Shown: positions 34,984 through 44,495 of the stretch, one piece after another
Layout of the letters: every line of letters starts with the position of its first letter
How positions within the stretch are numbered: the first letter of the stretch is position 1
Origin: Pseudomonas sp. B28(2017)
Lineage (GTDB): Bacteria; Pseudomonadota; Gammaproteobacteria; Pseudomonadales; Pseudomonadaceae
Direction: 5' to 3'
Length of the DNA: 64,000 nt
NCBI RefSeq assembly: GCF_002113025.1
Contig: NZ_NEJH01000008.1
Span: forward strand, 62,001-126,000
The notes under the pieces: generated by a model
The model's database searches: none
What the model was told of the DNA's origin: nothing
Seen by the model: only the letters and a program-made list of their open reading frames with translations
Made by a program: the position numbers and the translations under genes

Positions 34984-35649
34984 TCAGGACTCCTGGTCGT
35001 GCCGATTGACCCGCGCTTCCAGCTGGTTCTGCAGGTGCGACAGCACCGTGGCCAGGACCCAGTAGATCAGTGCGGCGGCAAGATACATGGTGAAGATTTC
35101 GAAGGTACGGGCAGTGATCAGTTGCGCCTGGCGGAACAGCTCCGGCACCTGGATGGTCGCGGCCAGCGCCGTGTCCTTGACCAGCGAAATGAAGCTGTTG
35201 CCCAGCGGCGGCAATGCGGTGCGCATTGCCTGCGGCAGGATGGCCCGGCGCAGGGTTTGCGCGCGGGTCATGCCGATGCTGGCAGCAGCTTCCCACTGGC
35301 CGCGCTCGATGGAGCTGATCGCGGCACGCAGGATTTCACAGGCGTAGGCGGCCATGTTCAGCGAGAAGCCGATCAGCGCCGCCGGCAGTGGATCCAGTTC
35401 CAGACCCAATTGCGGCAAGCCGTAATAGATCACGAACAGTTGCACCAGCAACGGCGTGCCGCGAAAGAACGACACATAGATGCGGGCGATCCAGCTCACC
35501 AGTTTGAAGCGCGACAGGCGCATCAACGCCAGGCCGAACCCCATCACCAGGCCGAAGAACATCCCGCCCAGGCTCAAGATCACTGTGTAGTACGCGCCCT
35601 TGAGCAGAAAGGGCACGGAGTCCAGTGCGAGTTGAAAAGCTTCTTCCAT
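34984..35649 (-). CDS. tcyL: Cystine ABC importer permease TcyL
   Basis: A 221-residue His/Glu/Gln/Arg-type permease with about five membrane segments. It carries the family motif FRGTPLLVQLFVIYYGLPQ and the coupling loop QWEAAASIGMTRAQTLRRAILPQAMR. Its start overlaps the stop of the binding-protein gene by one base (TAATG). Middle gene of tcyJ-tcyL-tcyN. Confidence 0.9.
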   Translation of the reverse strand: MEEAFQLALDSVPFLLKGAYYTVILSLGGMFFGLVMGFGLALMRLSRFKLVSWIARIYVSFFRGTPLLVQLFVIYYGLPQLGLELDPLPAALIGFSLNMAAYACEILRAAISSIERGQWEAAASIGMTRAQTLRRAILPQAMRTALPPLGNSFISLVKDTALAATIQVPELFRQAQLITARTFEIFTMYLAAALIYWVLATVLSHLQNQLEARVNRHDQES

Positions 35650-36449
35650 TATTGAGTGACGTCAGCGCTGAAGTATTTTTCCGAAAGCTTTTTCAGCGTA
35701 CCGTCGGCGCGCAGCTTGTCGATGGCTTTGTTCACTGCTGCCAACAGCTCAGGCTCGCCTTTACGCAGGGCAATGCCGGCTTCCTGACGGGAGAACGCAT
35801 CACCGGCGGCGGTGGTGTCCTTGGCTTTCTTGGCGTATTCCAGCGCGGCCAGGCGGTCGATCAGAATGGCGTCGATGCGGCCGACACGCAGGTCCTGGAA
35901 CTTGGTCGGATCATCTTCGTAGGTGCGGATGTCAGCCTTGGGCACATTTTCTTTCACCCACTGCTCGTAGTTGGTGCCCAGGCCTACGCCGACTTTCTTG
36001 CCAGACAGGTCAGCGGCGGACTTGATGTTCAGCTCGGCAGCCTTCTTCGTCAGCACCAGCGCCTGAATCCCGGAAACGGTGTACGGCTCGGAGAAGTCAT
36101 ACTTCTTCTTGCGCTCTTCGGAGATGGTTACCTGGTTGATTACCGCGTCCAGGCGCTTGGACTCCAGGGCGGCGAGGATGCCATCCCATTTGGTCGGCTG
36201 CAGCTTGACCTTCACGCCCAGCTCTTTGGCCAGGGCTTCGGAGAACTCGACTTCGAAACCGGTGAGTTTGCCGTCGGCGTCGACGAAACTGAACGGTGGA
36301 TAAGTGCCTTCCAGGCCAACGTTGATCACGCCGGCGTCTTTGATTTTTTGCAGTTGCTCACCGGCAACGGCATGGCCAATCAGGCCGGCGCTCAGTGCCA
36401 GGCCCAGCGAGCCCACCAGCAGATTGCGACGTAGTGCGGAAAAATTCAT
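35649..36449 (-). CDS. tcyJ: Cystine-binding periplasmic protein TcyJ/FliY
   Basis: A 266-residue SBP_bac_3-family binding protein. The signal peptide ends AVA-G at about 29-30. The mature part shows VGLEGTYPPFSFVDADGKLTGFEVE, the lobe-hinge region LVLTKKAA and SGKKVGVGLGTNYEQW, as in E. coli FliY/TcyJ. It binds L-cystine and probably related diamino acids. It heads tcyJ-tcyL-tcyN and lies 259 bases downstream of dcyD, so it probably has its own promoter in the AT-rich stretch before it. Confidence 0.9.
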   Translation of the reverse strand: MNFSALRRNLLVGSLGLALSAGLIGHAVAGEQLQKIKDAGVINVGLEGTYPPFSFVDADGKLTGFEVEFSEALAKELGVKVKLQPTKWDGILAALESKRLDAVINQVTISEERKKKYDFSEPYTVSGIQALVLTKKAAELNIKSAADLSGKKVGVGLGTNYEQWVKENVPKADIRTYEDDPTKFQDLRVGRIDAILIDRLAALEYAKKAKDTTAAGDAFSRQEAGIALRKGEPELLAAVNKAIDKLRADGTLKKLSEKYFSADVTQ

Positions 36450-36708
36450 GACAAGCCCCTGTGTTTTCTTATGGAAGACGCTTAAGGAAAGTTGGCAAAT
36501 TCGGGATTTTGACGACTGCGATATCCTGCCTTAAAGCAGCGTATGCGTCTCTCGCGAAATTCGCCTGCAGCATGACTATATGATGGTGTCGTTAGATTGG
36601 AAAATAATTAATATTAAATTTGTTATTGCATAATGGAATATTAATGGAGGCCTGCGGCGAGGGCGCAAGCTCCATCGCCACAGACAATCCCAATCCAAAA
36701 TAAATGGT

Positions 36709-37707
36709 TCAGCCTGCCAGATAGTCTTTGTAGGCAAACAGCGCCGGCGCTCCACCGGTGTGCAGGAAGATAATCGGGCCCTCATCGAAACGCTGACGCC
36801 CGATCCCGTCCAGCAAGCCCGCCATGGCCTTGCCAGTGTAGACCGGGTCCAGCAGCAAGCCTTCCTGACCCGCCAGCAGCTTCACCGCCGCCAGTGTTCC
36901 GGCATTCGGCTCGCCATAACGCGGGGCGAAATACTCATCCCATAGCTCGACCTTGAAAGCCTCTGGCAGGTTCACGCCCAGCAGTTCGGCGGTACGTTCG
37001 GCCAGGCCTTGAACCTTGGGCCGTTGATCTTCATCGCTGCGCGAGACCGTCACGCCGATCACGGGCAGATCCGGCAGCACTTCACTCAAGGCCAGTGCCA
37101 GGCCGCTATGGGTACCGGCGCTGCCCGAGGCCAGGACCACGGCGGCGAAGGTCAGGCCGGTGTCCTTGATTTGCTCGGCCAGTTCCAGCCCCGCACGCAC
37201 GTAACCCAGAGCACCCAGCGCATTGGAACCACCGATCGGCACCAGGTACGGCTTCTTGCCGTTGCTGCGCAGCCGACCGGCCAGGGCTTGCAATTGTTCG
37301 TCGGCATTGTCGAGGTTTTCCACCAGTTCGACCTTGGCATCGAACAAATCGAGCAGCAGTCGGTTGCCATTGCCGGTGTAATTGCTGTCATCGGTGCCGA
37401 GGGGGTTTTCCAGAAGGGCAACGCAGCCCAGGCCCAGCTTGGCGGCAATGGCGGCTGTCTGGCGCACGTGGTTAGATTGCAGCGCGCCGGCGGTGATCAA
37501 GGTGTCGGCACCCTGGGCCAGCGCATCGGCGGCCAGGTACTCGAGTTTGCGCAGCTTGTTGCCGCCCATCGCCAGCGGCGTCAGGTCATCGCGCTTGACG
37601 TACACGTCGCGACCCAGCCAGGTCGACAGGCGTTCGAGCTTTTCCAGGGCGGTGGGTTGACCGAGCAGGTCGAGGCGGTTAAAGCGGGCGAGCTGTTGTT
37701 TGATCAT
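36709..37707 (-). CDS. dcyD: D-cysteine desulfhydrase DcyD
   Basis: A 332-residue PLP enzyme of the ACC-deaminase/D-cysteine desulfhydrase family, converting D-cysteine to pyruvate, ammonia and sulfide. The PLP lysine is K51 in GGNKLRKLEYL; the phosphate loop is ASGSAGTHSG. The start was set at the ATG of MIKQQLARFNRLDLLG, which matches family N-termini; the open frame runs 109 codons further without support. In enterobacteria the gene also sits with the cystine importer. It is divergent from epsC, 190 bases apart. Confidence 0.9.
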   Translation of the reverse strand: MIKQQLARFNRLDLLGQPTALEKLERLSTWLGRDVYVKRDDLTPLAMGGNKLRKLEYLAADALAQGADTLITAGALQSNHVRQTAAIAAKLGLGCVALLENPLGTDDSNYTGNGNRLLLDLFDAKVELVENLDNADEQLQALAGRLRSNGKKPYLVPIGGSNALGALGYVRAGLELAEQIKDTGLTFAAVVLASGSAGTHSGLALALSEVLPDLPVIGVTVSRSDEDQRPKVQGLAERTAELLGVNLPEAFKVELWDEYFAPRYGEPNAGTLAAVKLLAGQEGLLLDPVYTGKAMAGLLDGIGRQRFDEGPIIFLHTGGAPALFAYKDYLAG

Positions 37708-37897
37708 GGGTCCGTACTGGCCGTTGAAGATCTCAGGACTATAGGCACGCCCCAAAGCCTGGGCAACCGCCAATCGCTTATAGCCAATCGAACTGAGTAC
37801 AGCACTATTGGTTCTTAATTTGCCTTGCGACCCTTGCCGTAAAGTAATTGCCGTCAGTGCGGCCAGACAGTCCGGTCGCCCGTGAGGAGTTTTTACC

Positions 37898-38824
37898 GTG
37901 AGTGAGCGTTCCAGCCATTGGCAATTGCAGACCATCGTCAGCCAGCTGCGCACGGCACGTGAACAGTGGCGTGCACAAAACGGCCGGGCCAGCGGCGAGC
38001 AGGGCGGTCGTGAACTGCCTTCCCGGGCGGCCATGGCAGAGATTCTCGAAGCCTTGTGCGGTGCGCTGTTCCCGATGCGCCTGGGGCCGGTTGACCTGCG
38101 CGAAGAGAGCGAAGATTTCTACGTCGGTCACACGCTGGATGTGGCGTTGAATGCGCTGTTGGCCCAGGCGCGGCTCGAATTGCGCTACGCCGCGCGCCAC
38201 AGTGCCCAGGCCGATACCGAAGTCGAAGCCAAAACCATCCAGATCATTCAGGACTTCGCCCTTGCCCTGCCGGGGTTGCGAAGCCTGTTGGACACCGACG
38301 TACTGGCGGCCTATCACGGCGACCCGGCGGCGCGCAGTGTCGATGAAGTGCTGTTGTGCTACCCGGGGATCCTGGCGGTGATTCATCATCGCCTGGCCCA
38401 CCATTTGTACCGTGCCGGGCTGCCGTTGCTGGCGCGGATCAGTGCGGAAATCGCCCACTCGGCCACCGGCATCGACATTCACCCCGGCGCGCAGATCGGC
38501 CGCAGTTTCTTCATCGACCACGGTACTGGCGTGGTGATCGGCGAAACCGCGATCATCGGCGAGCGCGTACGGATTTATCAGGCGGTGACCTTGGGTGCCA
38601 AGCGCTTCCCGGCCGACGAAGACGGTCAGCTGCAGAAGGGCCAGCCGCGGCATCCGATTGTCGAGGATGACGTGGTGATTTATGCCGGGGCGACGATTCT
38701 GGGGCGGATCACCATCGGTCAGGGCTCGACCATCGGCGGCAATGTCTGGCTGACCCGCAGCGTGCCAGCGGGCAGCAACCTGACCCAGGCGAATCTGCAG
38801 CATGATGATGGGGCGCAGAAGTAA
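37898..38824 (+). CDS. epsC: Serine O-acetyltransferase EpsC
   Basis: A 308-residue serine acetyltransferase, making O-acetylserine for cysteine synthesis. The N-terminal helical part is about 1-190. The left-handed beta-helix follows with hexapeptide repeats (GIDIHPGAQIGRSFFIDHGTGVVIGETAIIG). Catalytic histidines are expected in IDHGTG and the upstream HRLAH. It is longer than CysE and matches the EpsC form common in pseudomonads. The start is GTG behind GTGAGGAG. It ends at a REP pair. Confidence 0.9.
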   Translation: MSERSSHWQLQTIVSQLRTAREQWRAQNGRASGEQGGRELPSRAAMAEILEALCGALFPMRLGPVDLREESEDFYVGHTLDVALNALLAQARLELRYAARHSAQADTEVEAKTIQIIQDFALALPGLRSLLDTDVLAAYHGDPAARSVDEVLLCYPGILAVIHHRLAHHLYRAGLPLLARISAEIAHSATGIDIHPGAQIGRSFFIDHGTGVVIGETAIIGERVRIYQAVTLGAKRFPADEDGQLQKGQPRHPIVEDDVVIYAGATILGRITIGQGSTIGGNVWLTRSVPAGSNLTQANLQHDDGAQK

Positions 38825-38857
38825 GGGGCGGGATCTTCGCTGAATGATCCGGCCTTT

Positions 38858-38934
38858 TCGCGAGCAGGCTCGCTCCCACAGGGTATGTGCGTCGGTCACA
38901 AATCCAATGTGGGAGCGAGCCTGCTCGCGAAGCT
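38858..38934. repeat. REP inverted pair
   Basis: Inverted REP pair downstream of epsC. Confidence 0.9.
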
Positions 38935-39019
38935 TTTAGATCCCCCATATTTCCTCCTGGAGCTAGCGTACATCCAGTACCGCCCAGCCCTGCGATTAGT
39001 CCTTAGCCCCCTATCCATG

Positions 39020-39047
39020 TTTAACTTGAACGTTCATTCAAGTTAAA
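39020..39047. promoter_or_regulatory. BetI-type operator upstream of the choline transporter
   Basis: Perfect 11-bp arms TTTAACTTGAA (39020-39030) and TTCAAGTTAAA (39037-39047) around CGTTCA. The core TTGAACGTTCATTCAA resembles BetI boxes (from memory). BetI is a TetR-type repressor released by choline. It lies about 95 bases before the betT start. Confidence 0.7.
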
Positions 39048-39139
39048 CCGGCGGTTCGCTGCCCGCTCACAACAGGAGGCTTGCCTTTGCTGAGTCCGAT
39101 TTCCACAGCCACGTTTTTACCCATCGAGGTGCACCGTAC

Positions 39140-41140
39140 ATGAGTGCATCGTCCATCCCTCCAGGCGGTCTGATCCGCATGAATCCGCCGGTGTTCTGGT
39201 TCTCGGCGAGTTTCATTCTGTTGTTTGGTGTCGTTGTCATCGCCATGCCCGAGCAGGCCGGTGCCTGGTTGCTGGCGGCGCAAAATTGGGCGGCCAACAC
39301 GGTTGGCTGGTATTACCTGCTGGCGATGACCCTGTATCTGGTCTTCGTGGTGGTCACCGCCTTGTCCGGCTACGGCAAGATCAAGCTCGGTGCCGACCAC
39401 GACGAACCCGAATTCAGTTACCTGTCCTGGGCCGGCATGCTGTTCGCCGCGGGGATCAGCATCACCCTGTTTTTCTTCTGTGTGTCCGAGCCCCTGACCC
39501 ACATGCTGCAACCGCCGCAAGGCGAGGCTGGTACGGCGGATGCGGCGCGCCAGGCGATGCAGATTCTGTTTCTGCACTGGGGCCTGCATGGCTGGGGCGT
39601 GTTCGCCTTTGTCGGCATGGCACTGGCCTACTTTGCCTACCGGCATAACCTCCCTCTGGCCCTGCGTTCGGCGCTGTATCCGCTGATCGGCAAGCGTATC
39701 AACGGTCCTGTCGGCTATGCCGTGGATGGCTTCGGCATCATTGCCACGGTGTTCGGCCTCGGTGCCGACATGGGCTTCGGCGTGTTGCACCTCAACTCGG
39801 GCCTGGACTACCTGTTCGGCATCGCCCATACCCAATGGATTCAGGTCGGCCTGATCACCTTGATGATGGGGGCGGCGATCATCGTTGCCGTATCCGGCGT
39901 CGACAAGGGCATGCGGGTCATGTCCGACATCAACATGCTGCTGGCCTGTGCGCTGTTGCTGTTCGTGTTGTTCGCCGGCCCCACGCAGCACTTGCTCAAC
40001 ACCCTGATCCAGAACCTCGGCGATTACCTCGGCGCATTGCCGATGAAGAGTTTCGACCTGTACGCCTACGACAAACCCAGCGACTGGCTGGGCGGCTGGA
40101 CCGTGTTCTACTGGGCCTGGTGGATTGCCTGGTCGCCGTTCGTGGGGTTGTTCATCGCGCGCATTTCCCGTGGCCGGACCATCCGCGAATTCGTCTTCGG
40201 CGTGCTGCTGATTCCACTCGGCTTCACCCTGGCGTGGATGTCGATTTTCGGTAACAGCGCCATCGATCAAGTGCTCAACCACGGCATGAGCGCGCTCGGC
40301 ATGTCGGCCATCGACAACCCGTCGATGGCGCTCTACCTGCTGCTGGAAACCTACCCGTGGAGCAAAACCGTCATCGCGGTGACGGTGTTCATCAGCTTCG
40401 TGTTCTTCGTCACCTCCGCCGACTCCGGTACCGTGGTGCTATCGACGCTGTCCGCCAAGGGCGGCAATTCTGATGAAGACGGGCCGAAATGGCTGCGAGT
40501 GTTCTGGGGCGCAATGACTGCGTTGGTGACAAGTGCATTGCTGTTCTCGGGCAGTATCGATGCATTGAAGTCGGCGGTGGTCCTGACCTCGCTGCCGTTC
40601 TCGTTGATCTTGCTGTTGATGATGTGGGGGTTGCACAAGGCGTTTTATCTGGAATCGCAGAAGCGGATTGCCCAGATGCATTCACTGGCACCGGTCTCGG
40701 GATCCCGGCGTGGCAAGGGCAGCTGGCGCCAGCGTTTGAGCCAGGCGGTGCATTTCTCTTCGCGGGATGAGGTTTATCGCTTTCTCGATACGACGGTGCG
40801 CCCGGCGATTGAAGAAGTGTCTGCCGTGTTCATCGAAAAGGGTTTGCACGTAGCGACACACCCGGGCCCGACCAATGACAGCGTCAGCCTGGAAATCGGC
40901 CATGGCGATCAGCATCCGTTCGTTTATCAAGTGCAGATGCGTGGCTACTTCACGCCGTCGTTCGCCCGTGGCGGCATGGGCTCCAAGCAACTCAACAATC
41001 GCCGTTACTACCGGGCCGAAGTGCATTTGAGCGAGGGCAGCCAGGACTATGATCTGGTGGGTTACACCAAGGAACAGATCATTAACGACATCCTCGACCA
41101 GTACGAGCGGCACATGCAGTTCCTGCATCTGGTGCGTTGA
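39140..41140 (+). CDS. betT: BCCT-family choline transporter BetT
   Basis: A 666-residue betaine/carnitine/choline transporter with twelve membrane helices. The family signature is clear: GWTVFYWAWWIAWSPFVGLFIARISRGRTIREF, then TSADSGTVVLSTLS. The C-terminal tail of about 150 cytoplasmic residues is typical of BetT-type proteins and is thought to tune activity to osmolarity. It imports choline with protons or sodium as precursor of glycine betaine. The start ATG is 92 bases after a BetI-like operator; betIBA itself is not in the window. Confidence 0.9.
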   Translation: MSASSIPPGGLIRMNPPVFWFSASFILLFGVVVIAMPEQAGAWLLAAQNWAANTVGWYYLLAMTLYLVFVVVTALSGYGKIKLGADHDEPEFSYLSWAGMLFAAGISITLFFFCVSEPLTHMLQPPQGEAGTADAARQAMQILFLHWGLHGWGVFAFVGMALAYFAYRHNLPLALRSALYPLIGKRINGPVGYAVDGFGIIATVFGLGADMGFGVLHLNSGLDYLFGIAHTQWIQVGLITLMMGAAIIVAVSGVDKGMRVMSDINMLLACALLLFVLFAGPTQHLLNTLIQNLGDYLGALPMKSFDLYAYDKPSDWLGGWTVFYWAWWIAWSPFVGLFIARISRGRTIREFVFGVLLIPLGFTLAWMSIFGNSAIDQVLNHGMSALGMSAIDNPSMALYLLLETYPWSKTVIAVTVFISFVFFVTSADSGTVVLSTLSAKGGNSDEDGPKWLRVFWGAMTALVTSALLFSGSIDALKSAVVLTSLPFSLILLLMMWGLHKAFYLESQKRIAQMHSLAPVSGSRRGKGSWRQRLSQAVHFSSRDEVYRFLDTTVRPAIEEVSAVFIEKGLHVATHPGPTNDSVSLEIGHGDQHPFVYQVQMRGYFTPSFARGGMGSKQLNNRRYYRAEVHLSEGSQDYDLVGYTKEQIINDILDQYERHMQFLHLVR

Positions 41141-41164
41141 TGGTGGGCAGGGCGCCGGGGCTTT

Positions 41165-41425
41165 TCAGTTCTCGGCGCTCAGCACCATGAACAACACCAG
41201 CGCCGCCACCGGAATGCTGAACACCACCGTGCCGATCCCCAGTTCCGTACTCAACGACTGGCCGGCGTTCACCACACCGATTGCACCATTGATCACTGTC
41301 AGTGCCAGCCACAGCACCACAAAAGCGTAGGTCAGGGTCTGGCGGCTGAAGCCGATTTTCTCACCGATGAACAGCATCAGGGCGAGCAAGGCCAGGCCAA
41401 AGGTGATGATGATCGTGGTGTGCAT
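41165..41425 (-). CDS. Small three-helix membrane protein
   Basis: An 86-residue hydrophobic protein not assigned to a function. Three predicted membrane segments lie at about 4-22, 33-53 and 62-83, with short charged turns (GEKIGFSRQ and NAGQSLSTE). The start was set at the ATG behind AAGGAGGGAAGCCGCC, an almost ideal ribosome site; the frame is open 26 codons further up. It is convergent with betT, 24 bases apart, and divergent from the aldo/keto reductase. Confidence 0.75.
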   Translation of the reverse strand: MHTTIIITFGLALLALMLFIGEKIGFSRQTLTYAFVVLWLALTVINGAIGVVNAGQSLSTELGIGTVVFSIPVAALVLFMVLSAEN

Positions 41426-41596
41426 GGCGGCTTCCCTCCTTGCGATAGCTATCGCTTCTTCGTTGCTTTGGCGACTTTGTTCCTGTCGACCCTGATCACG
41501 CAAGCCTATCCCGGGTTTCTGGCGTTCGTGCGAGTGTATGCTGGGCGACTCGTGAAGCAGTCGATACCAGATTCAAGACAGACAAGAGAGGATTCG

Positions 41597-42634
41597 ATGA
41601 CTTACACCGCTGCCGAAAACCGCTACGACTCCATCCCTTATCGCCGCGTGGGCCGTAGTGGGCTGGTGTTGCCGGCGCTGTCCCTGGGCCTGTGGCACAA
41701 CTTCGGCGACAGCACGCCGATCGATACCCAGCGTGCGTTACTGCGCAAGGCGTTCGACCTGGGCATCAACCATTTCGACCTGGCCAACAACTACGGCCCG
41801 CCGTATGGCAGCGCCGAGATCAACTTCGGCCGTTTACTGCGCGAAGACTTCAAGCAGTACCGGGACGAACTGATCATCTCCAGCAAGGCCGGTTGGGACA
41901 TGTGGCCGGGGCCTTACGGACAGGGCGGCGGTTCGCGCAAGTACGTACTGGCCAGCCTCGACCAGAGCCTGCAACGCCTGGGCGTGGACTACGTCGATAT
42001 CTTTTACTCCCACCGTTTCGACCCGGACACGCCGCTGGAAGAAACCGCCAGCGCACTCGCGACAGCGGTACAACAGGGCAAGGCGCTGTACATCGGCATC
42101 TCGTCCTATTCCGGGGTGAAAACCCGTGAAATGGCCGCGTTGCTCAAGGAGTGGAAAGTGCCGTTGCTGATCCACCAACCGGCCTACAACCTGCTCAATC
42201 GCTGGGTTGAAAAAGACTTGCTGGATACCACTGACGAACTCGGCACGGGCGTGATCGCCTTCACGCCGCTGGCGCAGGGATTGCTGACCGACAAGTACCT
42301 CAACGGCGTGCCGACGGATGCGCGGGTCAATCGTCCGGGTGGTGGTTCGTTGCAGGCGTCGCACTTGTCCGAGGCCAACATCGCCCAGGTGCGGGCACTC
42401 AACGAAATTGCCCGGCGTCGTGGCCAGAGCCTGGCGCAGCTGGCGCTGGCCTGGACCCTGCGTGATCCACGGGTCACTTCGGCATTGATTGGCGCGAGCC
42501 GGCCGGAGCAGATCATCGAGAACGTCGGGGCGTTGAAGAACCTGAGCTTCAGTGCGCAGGAACTGGCGGAGATTGACCGGTTTGCCCAGGAGGGCGGGAT
42601 CAATCTTTGGGAGAAGCCTTCTACTGCGGAATAA
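41597..42634 (+). CDS. yghZ: Aldo/keto reductase, YghZ type
   Basis: A 345-residue NADPH-dependent reductase of the YghZ (L-glyceraldehyde-3-phosphate reductase / Kv-beta-like) group. Seen: FDLANNYGPPYGSAE, with the catalytic Tyr; the catalytic lysine in IISSKAGWDMWPGPYG; and DIFYSHRFDPDTPLEET. The YghZ insert GPYGQGGGSRKY is present. It reduces toxic aldehydes such as methylglyoxal in E. coli. The start was set at the ATG after AAGAGAGGATTCG; no operon partner. Confidence 0.85.
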   Translation: MTYTAAENRYDSIPYRRVGRSGLVLPALSLGLWHNFGDSTPIDTQRALLRKAFDLGINHFDLANNYGPPYGSAEINFGRLLREDFKQYRDELIISSKAGWDMWPGPYGQGGGSRKYVLASLDQSLQRLGVDYVDIFYSHRFDPDTPLEETASALATAVQQGKALYIGISSYSGVKTREMAALLKEWKVPLLIHQPAYNLLNRWVEKDLLDTTDELGTGVIAFTPLAQGLLTDKYLNGVPTDARVNRPGGGSLQASHLSEANIAQVRALNEIARRRGQSLAQLALAWTLRDPRVTSALIGASRPEQIIENVGALKNLSFSAQELAEIDRFAQEGGINLWEKPSTAE

Positions 42635-42671
42635 GCATCAGGCGCCAAGTACTTTGGCGCCTGTGAAATTG

Positions 42672-42738
42672 CTTTCGCGAGCAGGCTCGCTCCCACAGGG
42701 AAACGCATTCCAATGTGGGAGCGAGCCTGCTCGCGAAG
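42672..42738. repeat. REP inverted pair
   Basis: Inverted REP pair between convergent yghZ and tauD. Confidence 0.9.
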
Positions 42739-42769
42739 GGGGCATGAAATTCAGTAAGAAATCAGGGGT

Positions 42770-43612
42770 TCAGCGAAAAAACGGCACATCCCCCAACACC
42801 GTCGCCCGCTGCATCACCCGCCGCGCCGGCCGGTAATCATCCACCGCGTAATGCTGGGTCACGCGGTTATCCCAGAACGCAATGTCATCCTGCTGCCAGC
42901 GCCAGCGAATGGTGAATTCAGGCCGCGTGGCGTGGGCAAACAGAAACTTCAGAATCGCCTCGCTTTCGGTTTCCGACAGTTCGTTGATCTTCGAGGTGAA
43001 GCCTTCATTGACGAACAGCGAGCGGCGTCCGCTGACCGGGTGCGTGCGGATCACCGGGTGTGACAGCGGTGGATTCTTGCGCCGTGCTTCTTCCCATTGG
43101 GCCAGTGCCTCGGGCGTGTTGCCATAGCGCTCCAGCGGGAATGAGCGGGTGAAGTCGTGGGTGGCGGTCAGACCTTCGAGCAAGGTTTTCATCGGCGCCG
43201 ACAGGGCTTCATACGCCGCAATCCCGCTGGCCCACAACGTGTCGCCGCCAAACTCCGGCAACAGTTTGGCGCTGAGCACCGCGCCCAGGGCCGGGGTCGG
43301 CAGGAAGGTCACGTCGGTGTGCCAGATCGCGTTATCGCGAACATCAGTGACGGCTGTGTCGAGGATCAATACTTCCGGTTGTTCCGGCACATTAGGGTAG
43401 ATCGGGTGAATGTGCAGGTCGCCAAAATTCGCGGCGAATCGCGCCTGTTGCTGTGGCGTGATCGGCTGGGCGCGGAAGAACAGCACCTGATGCTTGAGCA
43501 GTGCCTGCTCGATGGTATCGCGCTGTTCAACGTTTAGCGGCTGACTGATGTCGATGCCGCTGATTTGCGCACCGAGGGCAGAACTCAAAGGGACGATGGT
43601 CAGTTGGCTCAT
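42770..43612 (-). CDS. tauD: Taurine dioxygenase TauD
   Basis: A 280-residue Fe(II)/alpha-ketoglutarate dioxygenase that hydroxylates taurine beside the sulfonate, releasing sulfite and aminoacetaldehyde. Iron ligands are H98 and D100 in WHTDVTF and the distal His in HYAVDDY; cofactor arginines lie in RRVMQRA. It is closer to E. coli TauD in its N-terminus and length than to the AtsK in this window. Last gene of tauABCD, 49 bases after tauC. Confidence 0.93.
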   Translation of the reverse strand: MSQLTIVPLSSALGAQISGIDISQPLNVEQRDTIEQALLKHQVLFFRAQPITPQQQARFAANFGDLHIHPIYPNVPEQPEVLILDTAVTDVRDNAIWHTDVTFLPTPALGAVLSAKLLPEFGGDTLWASGIAAYEALSAPMKTLLEGLTATHDFTRSFPLERYGNTPEALAQWEEARRKNPPLSHPVIRTHPVSGRRSLFVNEGFTSKINELSETESEAILKFLFAHATRPEFTIRWRWQQDDIAFWDNRVTQHYAVDDYRPARRVMQRATVLGDVPFFR

Positions 43613-43661
43613 GGTGGTTCTCTTAAATTCTGGGGCGAGCTTTCTTGTAGGAGTTCAGTTA

Positions 43662-44495
43662 TCAGTGAGCCTGACCATGCCACGGCACCAGTTTGCGTTG
43701 CAGGGCGCGCAGTCCCATCTCCATGGCGAAGGCGATCAGTGCGATCACCAGAATCCCCAGTACCACCACATCGGTGACCAGGAACTGTGCGGCCGACTGC
43801 ACCATGAAGCCCAAGCCGCTGGTGGCGGCGATCAGTTCGGCGGCAACCAGCGTCGACCAACCCACACCGAGGCCAATGCGCACGCCGGTAAGAATGTCCG
43901 GCAAGGCACTCGGCAAAATGACGTGGCGAATCAACTGCGCCCGCGTCGCGCCCAAGGACTGCGCGGCGCGCAATTTCGCCGGGTCGACAGTACGCACGCC
44001 GGTCGCGGTGGCGATGGCGATCGGGGCGAAGATCGCCAGGTAGATCAGCAGCACTTTCGACAATTCACCGATGCCGCACCAGATCACGATCAGCGGCAGG
44101 TAGGCCAGCGGCGGAATTGGCCGGTAGAACTCGATCAGCGGGTCGAGTACACCGCGAGCGATACGGTTGGCGCCGATGGCGATCCCCACCGGCACGGCGG
44201 TGAGAATCGCAAAACCGAGACCCAGGCCGATGCGCCCCAGGCTTGCGCCCAGGTGCTGCCACAGGGTCGAATCCATATAACCCGAGGTCGCCAGCAGCCA
44301 GCCTTTTTGCAATACGGCGCAAGGTGGTGGCAGGAACAGCGGCTCGATCAAACCGGTTGCCGTTACGGCCCACCAAAAAACAATCAGAGCGACCAGTGTC
44401 AGCACACTGATCCAGCGAGTGCTCAAGCTGCGACGTGCCGCAGTCACGGGAGTGCCTGGCTTTATCGCTGCGACGGGAATTTCGTAACTGCTCAT
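43662..44495 (-). CDS. tauC: Taurine ABC permease TauC
   Basis: A 277-residue SsuC/TauC permease with about six membrane helices after a 30-residue cytoplasmic N-terminus. The coupling loop is KLRAAQSLGATRAQLIRHVILP. Its start overlaps the tauB stop by 4 bases (ATGA). Confidence 0.93.
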   Translation of the reverse strand: MSSYEIPVAAIKPGTPVTAARRSLSTRWISVLTLVALIVFWWAVTATGLIEPLFLPPPCAVLQKGWLLATSGYMDSTLWQHLGASLGRIGLGLGFAILTAVPVGIAIGANRIARGVLDPLIEFYRPIPPLAYLPLIVIWCGIGELSKVLLIYLAIFAPIAIATATGVRTVDPAKLRAAQSLGATRAQLIRHVILPSALPDILTGVRIGLGVGWSTLVAAELIAATSGLGFMVQSAAQFLVTDVVVLGILVIALIAFAMEMGLRALQRKLVPWHGQAH

